The position numbers and the translations under genes are program-made. Shown here piece by piece: positions 1 through 12,783 of a DNA stretch of 33,219 nucleotides. Within the stretch, counting starts at the first letter, position 1; each line of letters opens with the position of its first letter. The notes beneath the pieces were generated by a model. That model did not search any database and had not been told where the DNA came from. It was given only the letters and a program-made list of their open reading frames with translations. Origin of the DNA: Terana coerulea (taxonomy: Eukaryota; Basidiomycota; Agaricomycetes; Polyporales; Phanerochaetaceae); the NCBI GenBank assembly GCA_024811115.1, contig JAKOGH010000387.1, positions 1-33,219 on the forward strand, read 5' to 3'.

Positions 1-916
1 CCGTCGTCAGCGAGTTCCTCCAACTCTCCAATCTACCTCCTGGCTCCATCAAGCTGAAGTCGTACGCCGGTCGGTCGCTGTTCAACGGGCTGCTTGCTGC
101 GCCTGCCGACCGCAAACGCGCAGGGATCGTCGATATCTTGGACAGCTTCCCGGCTCGAAGTTTATCCTCATCGGAGACTCAGGAGAGCAGGATATGGAGC
201 TGTGTGCTGCGCTCGCGAAGAATCGCCCCGAGCAGATACTTGGTGTATTCATCCGCGACGCGCACAACCCTGATATGGTCCCGCCCGTGGATGACCCCAC
301 GGGTGAGACGGCTCTGCGTATGCCATCCATCCTTGGGACCTTGCGGCGCGGCAATGTGCAGATCCCGATGTCGACGTCGCCGAGCTCATCGCCCGGCGTA
401 ATGACACCCATTGCGAATGGGCAACCGTCCAGCCCGTACCACCGCCCCATGCGCTCGGTCTCCGGCTCCGAAGTGCCCACCCCAAGGCCACAACACCCTC
501 CGTATTCCGAAGCGGACGAGGTCCGAGCTGCAGGCCCCGCCCCTCACACGGGGCCCGGATTACTTCACTTCGGCGTCGCTGCTTAGCACCCCGTGACGGA
601 GGAGCCCCCGCCCGTTGCACCGCTTGTACCCAGCGCGTACCCGCCGTTCGGCTCGCGTCGGAAGCGGCAGGACGATGAGACGTCAAGCACGTCGTCGCGC
701 ATGTCGCTCGGCCGCACGTCGACGTCGTCCTCGTTGCGTGGGCCGGGCATGTCGGACGCAGACCGCAAGCAACAAGAGCTACAGATGCGCGTGTACAGGG
801 CGCGGGTGGAGATTCCTGAAGGCATACCTCTGCGTCTTTTCCGCCAACCCGAGGACTGCGTAGAAGCCTGGCACATTCTGGATAGCCTCAACCTCGGCCG
901 GACGCAAACCACTTGA
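1..916 (+). CDS. APP1: Phosphatidate phosphatase APP1-like (DUF2183), 3' part, frame-broken
   Basis: This is the carboxy-terminal part of an APP1-type phosphatidate phosphatase, a Mg-dependent enzyme that converts phosphatidate to diacylglycerol and in yeast works at actin patches. The family motif KFILIGDSGEQD is read from about 158, preceded by SIKLKSYAGRSLFNG and followed by LGVFIRDAHNP. The tail has a low-complexity Ser/Pro stretch and ends with the conserved MRVYRARVEIPEGIPLRLF block and a TGA stop at 914-916. The start and the DxDxT catalytic motif lie upstream of the window. The reading frame changes four times: near 152 (GG), 483-490 (ACCCC), about 518-524 (GGTCCG) and 587-592 (CACCCC). 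Each break is repaired by adding one G or C. Sequence error is therefore likelier than a pseudogene. The identification is firm; the exact tail is less so. Confidence 0.85.
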
Positions 917-1430
917 TTCGTAGTTTTCATTTCTCCCGCATTTCTCCTCTTCTCCTTCGCTCATCGTTACGTTGTGGACTTATCGTATCAGCCCTTAGAG
1001 TTCCTTAATGCGCAGTGTATCTATTATGTAAACCACCTGGAGCCCGGAGGATAGCCATGAATTTACGCAGCTTGTAAGATACTTTGTACACGATTATTGC
1101 ACGTCCTCGTGGGAAGCTACGGAAACGAACGGGGAAGCGAATGCCAGAACGAATGAATGTATGTGTGCGATGAATAAATACTTGGGAATGATGAGCAAAG
1201 AGGGACGTGTGGGGTGTTCAATTGATACAGAGTACGTTAAGTCTGATCCTGGGGATACATAAAAACTCTATGACGCAAATTAGGAGACAGGATGAAGTGG
1301 TGGAAAGATTAAGCAAGTGGAGAATTATCCCATTGCAGATGGGGCTGTACCGTTACCGTTGCTGCCGCCTCTACTGTCCTGCTGACCACCTTTCGTTCGC
1401 GCCTGCTTCGGGTCGTTCGAGGCAGGCTCC
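917..1430. other. Convergent 3' intergenic region
   Basis: This stretch lies between the stop of the APP1-like gene (+) and the stop of the next gene (-). It is AT-richer than the flanking exons and holds only the two 3' untranslated regions as far as I can see. No RNA gene or repeat was recognised. Confidence 0.5.
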
Positions 1431-3067
1431 TCAGAGTACGGGGCCTGCAACTCGGGGAACGACCTCCTCCGCAGGCGCAGGCGGCGGGTCCTTCGCCGCC
1501 GCGTTGCCCTTCCCGCTCGCCGCCTCTGCAGCCCGCTCGCGCGCCCGACGCCGGCGCCGGAGGATCTTCTTGCGGCTATTGATCGCGCGCTGGGACGCGG
1601 CAGAATCCCCGTAGAACAGGTCGTACTCGCAGAACGGGCAGATCCACTCCTCGGCGGGGTTGCTGAGCAGCGCGGCAGCCGCGGCGTCCTTCTTCCTGCG
1701 CCGCGGGGGCACGTCGGCGGAGAGGAAGCGGATGGGCAGCGGCGAAAGCAGGTTCTGAACGTTCTGCAACGCCTGCGTTGTGTTGACCAGTCCAGAGTGC
1801 GGTAGGCGGGACGGGACGTAGTTACGCAGGTGGTGTGGATTGGAGGCGTTCGCAAGGGCTGAACGCTTCTTTTTCTTGCCGGTCTTTGCAGGTGGAGGTG
1901 GAGGCGTGGCTGGATCGGATGCAATATGCTTCGCCTCTGCCACGCTGCGACCGCTCGCGGAGCGGCCCTGCTTTGCTGACTTCTTTGGTACTGGGCCGCC
2001 ATTGAGCATGGCGGCTGTCTGCTTGGCAGCTTCTGCAGCCTTTGCGGCCTGCCGCTGGAGTTCTGCTTCAAAGCGGGCGTGAAGAGCAGCCACTTCCTCC
2101 TTTGTCGCTACGAGGCGATCCGAAGCTGAGAGATGGTTAAGACAGTGTGTCGCAGCGCAAGCTTGCAGTAATTACTTACTAGCGCTAGAGACTGAAAAGA
2201 CAAAGTCTGCATCTGTAAGAGGAATGCGAGGGGCATCCGGAGGTACAGTGGCTTGGAATGCCTTGAAAACCCTAGCTTTCCGAGAAACAAGTCTCCGCGA
2301 GAGACGAACCCGTATGAGGTCCCGACTCTGCAAGTCTGCTGCCATGGCACTGCTGGCGAACGGATAGTTCGCCGACAAGGCTTGGTCGAGCGCAAGGGTG
2401 TCTCCATGCGTCAGTGCCCCGAGCACGGTAGCCAGCTGGCGCTTTCGGCTCTTGAGCATTTCTTTGTGCGACAGGCCCGCCAGCGTCGCCCGCGATATCC
2501 TGACCTTCCGCTGCTCCGACCCTGCCCCCGAGCCTCCCTGTGCATACCCCGCGCTGCCCGCGTCATATTCGTGCTCTGGTCGTCCCGTCGGGATCGCTCG
2601 ATCGGTGGCCTCCTCTTCGCCGCTCTCCATCCCGTCGCCCTGCTCACGCCCGTGCCCGGCAGCTAAGTTCGCTGGGACCTTACGCTTCTTCGTGTTCCCG
2701 GGCTGCTGCAGGTGGTCCAAGTATTCCGCGGCCCCGCCGTCCTCGTCCTCCATCCGTCCATCCCGTGTGCCACCAAAGTCCAGCGATAGCGGTGTCCGCC
2801 CTTCATACTCCGTCTTGAACAGCTCCTGCATACCGCCCAGGATAGGCATGTAGTAGGACTGCAGCGCCAGCTGGGCTGCCAGCGGGTCCGGGGCCCGTCG
2901 AAATTCTCGGCGGTGGCATTGTGTAGCATGTCCTGCGTCGCGACCATGCCGCCGACGTCTTCAAACGACGAATCCGACGACGTCCTACGCCGCTTTGGCA
3001 AAGGCTTCATTCGTCTGAGCGATAACACTTCTGGGGTGTCGAATATGGGCGAGGGAGATCGATACAT
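1431..3067 (-). CDS. Conserved-looking protein with WICPFC motif, two exons, one frame break
   Basis: I do not recognise the family. The model starts at the ATG at 3067 (MYRSPSPIFDTPEVLS, followed by basic KRRR and a Ser/Asp stretch suggesting a nuclear protein). It continues to a donor GTAAGT at 2179 and joins across a 54-bp intron (2126-2179, branch-like CTTAAC) to a second exon ending at 1431. Exon lengths plus one base give 528 codons. The middle has YYMPILGGMQELF and a Lys/Arg-rich stretch around LSHKEMLKSRKRQ. The carboxy-terminal third has LSPLPIRFLSADVPPRRRKK, then WICPFCEYDLFYG, a CxxC pair that might bind zinc, and a strongly basic RKKILRRRRRARER tail. One frame break near 2891-2894 (GGGCCCC on the minus strand) is explained by one missing C. 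A role in chromatin is possible but is only inference from composition. Confidence 0.7.
2126..2179 (-). other. Intron of the WICPFC-motif gene
   Basis: The minus strand has a perfect GTAAGT donor, a CTTAAC branch-like sequence and a CTCAG acceptor. Removal keeps the frame (codon A|CT) and connects FVFSVSSA to TSDRLVATKEEVAAL. Confidence 0.8.
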
Positions 3068-6056
<2,989 letters not shown>

Positions 6057-6450
6057 ATTAATGTGAACTGAAAATGAAGATACGAAGTCGAATCTAAAGA
6101 GTCGAGAGTGTCGTGTAGAGCGAGGATGTGATGGTACACCACAAAGGCGATGGAAATGAAAACTTTTGAGCGGACCCCACATTACAAAGTCCGGCGGTTG
6201 CCGAGACATTCCCCGCAGACTTGCCAAACCGGGGCCGATAAGGGGTTAAATATCAACCGCTCCATGCATTGCCCCGCAGGCCCGGACCAAAATGACCAGA
6301 ATATGACATCTTACTGGCCCCAAGCGCGCCCCGGGGCGGAATCGGACCAATCTCGCCGCCCGTTACACGTCGCACATCACTTGTGTGTGCTGGCACGCGC
6401 AACTTGGACCGCGTTCGCTGTCCTGACCATCCTCGACGCCGTCTTGAACG
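6057..6450. promoter_or_regulatory. Divergent promoter region of DED1 and SEC72
   Basis: The two start codons face away from each other across 394 bp, so this segment must drive both a translation helicase and an ER-translocon subunit. No consensus TATA box is obvious on either side, as is common for fungal housekeeping promoters. Shared regulation is an inference from the layout only. Confidence 0.6.
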
Positions 6451-7324
6451 ATGTCGCACACACATTCTCATGCACCTGGTGAGCCAGCGCATAGCCACGG
6501 TCCCGCCCCCGGCACGCCGCAGCCGCAGCCGCAACAGCCGAAGCAAGTCATCCCTCCCGTGGACCCTGTTGTGCAAGCCGTCATTGAGGCTAGCTTCGTC
6601 CACGTCGACATTAACATCCAGGAGAACGTCGCTGCGCTCTGCACGCACAACCAAGAGAAATGCGCAGAGTGCGGCCTCGACTTCTCCGCCATTAACCGGA
6701 TATCCAGGCTCTTTGCCAACAACCCTGGCGCGCGCTGTCCACCGCCGCCGCAGATGACTACGCCGAAGCTATCCCAGGCGGTGACGAACATGAAAGATGA
6801 AGGCAATGTGAGTTACGCTTTGAACGGTCGCTGCTTTACCAACTAACAGATGCATCATCATAGGCCCTGTTCAAGCAAGGTCAACACGCCTTGGCCATCC
6901 AACGCTACACCATGGCTGCCAACATTGCAGTGCAGCGACCTCCATGGGAGCAAAATGCAACCATGCGCGAAGAACTGTCAACACAGCTGTCCAACCGTTC
7001 TGCGGCGTACTACGAGATGGGCGACTACATCAGTGCGTTGGCGGACGCGGAGACCGTTATCCAACTCAAGAAGGCTTGGAGCAAGGGCTATTTCCGTAAA
7101 GCCAGAGCGCTGTTGAAGCTGGATGCGTACGAAGACGCAAGAGAGGCTCTTGCATCTGGCCTCTCGTATGAGCCAGACAGCGTCGTACGTAGCGTTCACT
7201 GCGCAGTCTTTATATCTGATTGACGTATCACTTCCTGGCGCAGGAAATGGCTGTTTTGCTCGCAGCTGCAGATGCCCATCTGCGGTCAGCCGCGGAGAAA
7301 ACAAATGGTACACCCACATCGTGA
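6451..7324 (+). CDS. SEC72: Translocation protein Sec72 (TPR), three exons
   Basis: Sec72 is the cytosolic TPR subunit of the Sec63 complex, which helps post-translational import into the ER. Exons 6451-6807, 6864-7184 and 7244-7324 give 252 residues with no frame break. The start MSHTHSHAPGEPAHSH is His/Pro-rich. A conserved middle block has DINIQENVAALCTHNQEKC and CGLDFSAINRISRLF. Two or three TPR helices pairs follow from about residue 115: NALFKQGQHALAIQRYTMA, SNRSAAYYEMGDYISALAD and SKGYFRKARALLKLDAYEDA. The protein ends EMAVLLAAADAHLRSAAEK. Introns are 56 and 59 bp, the first with an ACTAAC branch site. The gene is divergent from DED1. Family assignment rests on the whole-length pattern; another small TPR protein is the only alternative. 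Confidence 0.85.
6808..6863 (+). other. SEC72 intron 1
   Basis: GTGAGT donor, ACTAAC branch site and CATAG acceptor, 56 bp. It joins MKDEGN to ALFKQGQ. Confidence 0.85.
7185..7243 (+). other. SEC72 intron 2
   Basis: GTACGT donor and CGCAG acceptor, 59 bp. It joins SYEPDSV to EMAVLLAAADAHLR. Confidence 0.85.
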
Positions 7325-8087
7325 TTGCCTTGCACATACCGTTGTACTCTCGTGGATCCATTCATACGTCCTCTTCTGGCGTACTGTATTTATCTGTATA
7401 CCAATATCTTCATTTGCGTTTCTGATCCTTTCAACCCCAGAGTGGCGTAGACTTCCACATTGTCACAGTGCATCAATAGCAAATTAGTGATATGTACTGA
7501 GGTTCTAGGTGGAAGCCCTTTCATGACCTCACGGAAACGAAACATCACGTAAGCATGACCACTGTTGAAGGAATTCCGCATGCATAATCATGCTCGTGAG
7601 ACATGAGGATAATCGGGCAGTGCGTCAATGTGAGTGCATAATGTGGACCGACTGCATGTTTGTCCCTTGCTCAAAATGATGAGTAATAGTAGTATAACGA
7701 TCTGGCCTCCGACACCCGGCGGAGTCATTGCTTAAACGAACCGCGGATCAACGCCACGAAGGGGGACCTGGCGCTATTGCGCCTAGCGACCTGTACCGGG
7801 CTGTGCTTCACCGGGGCGCGTGCGAAGTGCATGCGGGTGCCGTGCGTACGCGTACATGAAGTATGCGGCACGGGCCTTATTCATACCCTCTTTTGCGTTG
7901 ATGATGACTAAATCCTCGCGCCGTGAGGTGTACAGAGATGACTGTACCCTGCAGGGAGTGATCAAAGCCTGCTGTCCGTTTATCGACGCCGGTGCGTTGC
8001 CAGAGTGCGTAGGTGCGCATCAGCTATGTCTACGCTAGCGTGCGCATGTCGCTTCAGGTCGCGGGCACTGATGGGGTTGGCGACAGG
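7325..8087. other. SEC72 3' region and upstream region of the hydrolase gene
   Basis: I see no gene in this stretch. Short open frames on both strands lack codon or motif support. It should contain the SEC72 3' untranslated region and distal promoter of the dienelactone hydrolase. Confidence 0.45.
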
Positions 8088-8095
8088 TATATAAG
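8088..8095 (+). promoter_or_regulatory. TATA box of the dienelactone hydrolase gene
   Basis: TATATAAG lies 77 bp upstream of the hydrolase start codon on the same strand, a normal distance for a fungal core promoter. A focused, regulated promoter is a reasonable inference. Confidence 0.6.
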
Positions 8096-8171
8096 ATGGT
8101 TGGTGCTCATGGTGGTGCTCACGGTCGAATCGCCGCCTACATACCCTCAAGTAGCTTCAAGCTCAAGGACA

Positions 8172-9199
8172 ATGGCCGCTCCGTATTGCGATGCTTGCTT
8201 CCAAGGTTTGTTAGTTGACGCTTTTTCGTGAGGACTAGTCTTACATCAACGATCTGTAGTCGTGCGCCATGAGGGCGAAACGGAAGGTGAGCACTACCAA
8301 CGTCTCGTGGATTCTATGTTGTTCTAAAGGCACGGGATCGTAGGGAAATTTGAGGAGATAGCTAGCGTGCGCTGCTACGTCGCGACCCCTTCAGGTGACT
8401 ACGCACACGACAAAGTCGTCCTCTACTTGACGGACATTTTCGGCATCGAGCTCGTCAACAGCCGCGTACGCACGCATCTTTCCTCAACTAAATCCATCGC
8501 TCATACCGTGTTTACAGCTGCTGGCGGACAGCTACGCGCGCAACGGCTTCAAGGTTGTCATGCCCGACATCATGAATGGCGACCCGATCACCGAAGAATT
8601 GCACCACGACCCCACCTTTGACCGCATGAAGTGGTTCGGGAAGCACGGTGACGAGACGTGGTCGGGCGCTGTCGACGCCGTGGTCGCAGCCCTGAAGGCG
8701 GACGGTGTCACATGCGTGGGCGCGGCAGGATACTGCTTCGGTGCCTGGCCCGCCTTCTATCTTGCTTACAAACATGACGCCGATGTTGTCGTGCTGGCGC
8801 ACCCTGCGCGACTGGTTGTGCCCGATCATATTGAGGTATGCGCTTCACTCTGCTCCTAAACACAGCGAATGACTGACTGGTATGACTATAGAGATACAGG
8901 AACGAGTCGAAGGCGCCGCTGCTCATCAACAGCTGTGAGTTCGACGAGCAGTTTCCTTATGAGAAGCAGGCGGCCACCGACGAGCTCCTGGGCGGCGGCA
9001 AGTTCGCTCCCGGCTACGAACGCGCGTATTGGGCCGGATGCTCTCATGGATTCGCCAATCGGGGTGACCCGGTACGTTGATGCGTCTCGTGGAGTAATCT
9101 TCTGATAACTAAACGACCGTCCAGAGCGATCCTAAAGTGAAAGCGGGCAAGGAAGGAGCTTTTGCTGAGTCGATCAAGTTCTTCAAGAAGCACTTGTGA
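8172..9199 (+). CDS. Dienelactone hydrolase family protein, six exons
   Basis: An alpha/beta hydrolase of the dienelactone hydrolase (carboxymethylenebutenolidase) family, which opens lactone rings in aromatic degradation, though many fungal members have unknown substrates. Exons are 8172-8205, 8260-8286, 8344-8465, 8518-8835, 8892-9071 and 9125-9199, together 251 residues without a frame break. The start MAAPYCDACFQ matches the Cys-rich amino end of fungal members. Then come YVATPSGDYAHDKVVLYLTD, NGFKVVMPDIMNGDPI, the nucleophile elbow GYCFG with Cys as nucleophile, AHPAR, NSCEFDEQFP with the likely acid Asp, and GCSHGFANRGD with the catalytic His. The carboxy end is ESIKFFKKHL. Introns are 52-57 bp. 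A fragment of a paralogue is found at 17332-17480. Cytosolic location is inferred because no signal peptide is seen. Confidence 0.92.
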
Positions 9200-9454
9200 C
9201 GCTAAGTTCGTGAAGTACATGTACAGCAGACGTACGAAATGTATTATCCACGGCTTGAAATGCACAACAACTTCTTCCAAATCACCCAGTCCTTTCGGCA
9301 CTTCAGGATTGTGAGCATCCGTACTCGCGATGGCACTATACTCAAGTTGCAAATACTCACAGATACTGAGGTTACGTCTGTGGCGTCGTTGCACTGAACA
9401 TCCACAGGATGTCGATATGACTTGTTGGTGACCGCACACTGGGCGCAGTACTTA
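9200..9454 (-). other. Hydrolase 3' region with a possible exon fragment on the minus strand
   Basis: After the hydrolase stop, the minus strand can be read as STDAHNPEVPKGLGDLEEVV following an intron-like acceptor (GAGTATAG, about 9336-9343). It looks like the tail of a gene cut off by the repeat that begins near 9455. I do not recognise the family and the reading is weak. Confidence 0.25.
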
Positions 9455-10794
9455 TTCCGCACATGCGAAGCCTGTCATAGTCGCGTCCCGAAGAAACTCT
9501 AAGGCCTGCCGTTCCGTATGTATGTGGGATGTGTCCAAGCCACCATTGAGACAATTGTGAGAACATGAATAGAATATCGAGCCGAGACTTATGCTAAGAA
9601 TAGCCACACAACACCGCCAGCATGGCAAATAGGAAAGAATGCGACTAAGGGCATAGAGTACGCTACTAGCAACCCTTGCGGCCTGCCCCGCGTGTTTAGA
9701 AGACGGCTGGGATAGAGCGAAGGTGTAGGTCAGTATAGTGTCGAGCCTGTACAGCTGAGCCACGCACCTCTAGTGACAATGTGATACGCTTCCTCTGCAG
9801 TTTGAATGAGCTACAACAAGAACGACATCCGTATCAGCGTATGGAACAGTACAGGAAGGCGACATCAACTGACCGATGTGGTAGGGCTCGAGAATCATCG
9901 TGACGAAGACCGACACCCAGAGCACCGGTCAGCAACAAATGCATACACGAAGGAAATTCGATGCCAGTTGGTTTCACTCCTGGACCAGCCGCTAAATCCA
10001 GAAGCTACTTATCCCGAGGACCACGGAAAGGCTAGCATCAGGACGAACATCGCCGCGATGTTCGCCCTCCCTCGGGACGTACCTTGATAGGTGAACTCAT
10101 GCCGGGGCTCTGTTCTTCGACGGTTGGAGTCGAGACGGGGCCCTCCCCGGTGTCATGTCTTCGCCTCGAGGGTCTCTCCACCACTCTGTGTCGATCTTCT
10201 CTTCGCCTAGGGGAGCTTCATCTGCCCGTTCTGAATGACTTCTCTTCGCCTAGGAGAGCTTCATCCCCCGTTCCGATAAGTAGTCCCAGTCCCGGTCCTC
10301 TGGCATCGGCTCCAGGTGATTCTGTGTACTTGTTGTCAGTGTTCGTCGCCTCGGTGAGGCCAGCCCTTGCTACCCTCGTCCCACCTCCTCTCTCGCCTCG
10401 CATGTGAAGCTCGAAGCCAAGCAAGTCTAGTGCAGAGGTACGGGGCATGAAGCCACCGCAGCCCAAGCATCTAGGGTCGAGCTTGTGTCCTCACGACGCT
10501 TGCGGGGAGAGAGAGCAAGCCATACTCACCTACGCCAGGCCTTGCCCACTGGCCTCGCTTGTGAGGCCGAGTGAACAAGACCCACCGCCTCGATGGAAGA
10601 CGGGTTGAAAGGCGGGATGTAGAGGAAAGACCCAGAGAGGGCGGGCTTTATATGCTGGAGGCGGGTGTCAAGCGCCGGTCAGCCTCTTGTTGATTCAGAA
10701 TCAACAAAGCGCGATCACGTTCGCCGCCGGGGCTGACCGGGCCGCTTGCCGGATATGGCTGCATTGCAGCGGCGGGCGTTGAGTAGCCTCGTGT
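9455..10794 (+). repeat. Left arm of a long diverged inverted repeat (unclassified transposon)
   Basis: This segment, read as reverse complement, aligns along its length with 30396-32160. Shared landmarks include the block around GAGCTACTTATCCCGAGGAC (about 10003-10022), a tandem duplication of CTTCTCTTCGCCTAGG (10197 and 10241), the readable peptide SALDLLGFELHM on the minus strand near 10400, the palindrome at about 10689-10707, and a TATA-like sequence in the same relative place. It stops exactly at 10794, where a CACTA-like element begins. The structure of a TATA box followed by a long leader suggests an LTR or promoter-bearing transposon end, but no terminal TG/CA or integrase is visible, so the class is unknown. 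Confidence 0.75.
10689..10707. other. Perfect 19-bp palindrome conserved in both arms
   Basis: TGTTGATTCAGAATCAACA has perfect 9-nt arms around one central base. It is kept in the right arm at 30521-30539 while the surrounding sequence has many substitutions. It lies about 70-80 bp outside the TATA-like sequence of each arm. Confidence 0.7.
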
Positions 10795-12166
10795 CACAGC
10801 GTGTTGAGGTCAAATTTCAGCAGAGGTGTGGGGTGGTTGAAATAGTGTCTGGGCCTGTATTGTAGCTATCTGGCAGACGCGTGAATTACCCCTGGCTGCA
10901 GTACTGCTGCGGGGCTGGTGAATTATTGAGTCCAGATTTCAGCCAGTCCGAAGAGTGTCTGCCAGATTGTCTGCGACGTAGTTGGTTCCTTCCGCCCGAA
11001 TAAATCTTATCTCAATCTTATCTCTCGGACTGATCGCCTGCCTTATTAAGAAAGTCTCCTGCGGAGTTTGAATAAGATCAAAGCTGCTGGCTGGCTGCAC
11101 CTCGGACTCTTCGTTCTCTCTTCGACGTCCACTATGCCCATGCCGTCCACCATCCACCCCCACCTCCGCAGTCGCACTACAACGAATACAAGGCTGCTGT
11201 CAAGAAGGGCATGTCTTCAGTCACTTAGAAGGCCCAAGTTTAACAGGCAAGAAGTGCTCACCAGTTAGCGCAGCTCAAGCTTGGTGCTTGTTGCGATGTA
11301 CCTCCATCGAAAACATCAGAGAAAGTACGAGAGAATGCGCGTGTAGCACACAGTAAGCTAAATCTCCATATTCCATGGTCTTTTCCCTCACTATATCGCG
11401 CATATAGTGACCCTCGGCGTGGAACACCCTCAGGGCGGTCACAACAGTATGTGCGCTTTGCTGCTGTACCTTAGCCGTCCCCGCTCGCTTACCCAACCTT
11501 ATGTTAGTTGTCAAGCCTTATGGACTTTAACTTGGACGCTGTGAAGATTAGTGAATGTGGGCTCTGTGCAAGAGGTGTGTGATATATGATAACGCCAAGG
11601 GCGCTGATTTGACTTGTTTTTTTTCGTAGATTCTACAGTGTTGCTCCCTTGTCAGCATGCACTGTTCCATCTTTGACCAAGCTCAACTCAAGCCGAGCTG
11701 AAGGCGTGCTTTGCTTTGCTCAAACTCCGAGAGGCGACTGCAGGTGAGTGAGCAATATGGTAGGGTATAGAGGGCAAAGGTGGGCTGTATGCACTCTTGT
11801 AACATCTAGCTCCCTCCTATACCTCCATTGTCGCACTCGTCACCTCAATGTATAGTAGTCTAACGGCTGGTTGAATATAAAATGATTTTGTGCGAATATT
11901 ATAATTCATTGCGGATTTATGCATAATTACAATATGAGGGCGTCAAAGAGGGCGCCAAGGCCCATCTGGCAACAGTCTTGCACCCATCTTGCAACGCATG
12001 CGCCAGATGGTTGAAATCTGGCCGCTGCGGCCTGGTTGGAATACTGGTTGAAATCCGGCCAAACACCTGTTCCGTCACCACACCGTACCCACCGCTGCGG
12101 CATGGTTGAAAGACGGCCGCGCAACCACTCCGCAGCTGCGTTGAAATATGACCTCAACACGCTGTG
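10795..12166. mobile_element. CACTA-like non-autonomous DNA transposon
   Basis: The ends are terminal inverted repeats starting CACAGCGTGTTGAGGTCA (10795 inward, and reverse complement ending at 12166), 24 of 27 positions identical. They are flanked by the 3-bp direct repeat TGT (10792-10794 and 12167-12169), the duplication size expected for the CACTA/EnSpm superfamily, whose ends also begin CAC. Weaker inverted similarity with GGTTGAAAT-type motifs continues inside both ends, like subterminal repeats. The 1372-bp interior has no transposase frame. A short exon-like reading SHYNEYKAAVKKGMSSVT near 11169-11225 is not recognised. The element would need a transposase in trans. Confidence 0.65.
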
Positions 12167-12407
12167 TGTTGACGTTGATGCCCAGTGAGAATCGACAATG
12201 CTCAGGGCTGCCGAGCAATGCTCCAGTCTGCCAGGCAGATCCTCATCTGCTCCAGGATGCTCCGCTCTGGCCAAATTGATCTGCCGAGTCCTGCCGAAGC
12301 TTATGTAAGTGCCTTCTCCAGCGCTAGTGTGCGTTGCGCGGCTGTTGCGCTGCGCGCGCACAGCGACGCGTCGACACAGTGCGCAACATCGTGTTGCGTC
12401 GTCGCGT

Positions 12408-12453
12408 CCAACACCACACACACACACTGTCCAACACCACACACACACACTTG
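12408..12453. repeat. Duplicated (CA)n microsatellite unit
   Basis: GTCCAACACCACACACACAC occurs twice in tandem, at about 12408 and 12430, just upstream of the CRE-like site and TATA box. Confidence 0.7.
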
Positions 12454-12503
12454 TCACTCCCCCTGGCGTGTTGCACGCTGCACGACCTGCACGCAAGGTG
12501 CTA

Positions 12504-12554
12504 TGACGTCAAAGGGTTTCTCGGCCCTTCCGACGCTTTCGCGCCATATATAAA
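12504..12554 (+). promoter_or_regulatory. CRE-like site and TATA box
   Basis: A perfect TGACGTCA palindrome (12504-12511), the binding site of ATF/CREB-type bZIP factors, is followed 34 bp later by ATATATAAA (12546-12554). A long pyrimidine-rich leader and the ATG at 12663 come next. This is a well-formed fungal core promoter for the TBCB-like 5' exons. Confidence 0.6.
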
Positions 12555-12662
12555 CCACCCCGCCCTCCGTTCCCCAAGTCCCGCCCCTTGTCTTTTCCTC
12601 CCATCTTCCCGCCGCTCTATCCTCCCGCGTCCGTGCCTCTCCCCCTCCCTTCGAGGCTTGTA

Positions 12663-12783
12663 ATGCCATCGATCTCTGTCTGGTATGTGCTAACTTGGTC
12701 AGCTACAAATCACGGAAGTGGTACTAACTTGTTGATCTGTGCTAAATAGGGCCACCTTGTCGCGCATACACCCACTCAAATCG
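12663..12783 (+). pseudogene. TBCB-like 5' exons (detached amino end)
   Basis: Exon 1 (12663-12682) and exon 2 (12750-12783) are joined across a 67-bp intron with GTATGT donor and AAATAG acceptor to read MPSISVWATLSRIHPLKS, then a GTAAGT donor. The beginning resembles the MP-I-VW start of fungal tubulin-folding cofactor B, whose ubiquitin-like domain starts this way. The next expected block, around KLELFTGI, is found 1 kb downstream, with an inverted last exon in between. The assignment rests on few residues, so another ubiquitin-like protein is possible. Confidence 0.45.

Noticed and set aside
194..586. Independent small gene with stop at 584-586
   Set aside because: It is the middle of the APP1-like protein; the stop arises from the accumulated frame shift.
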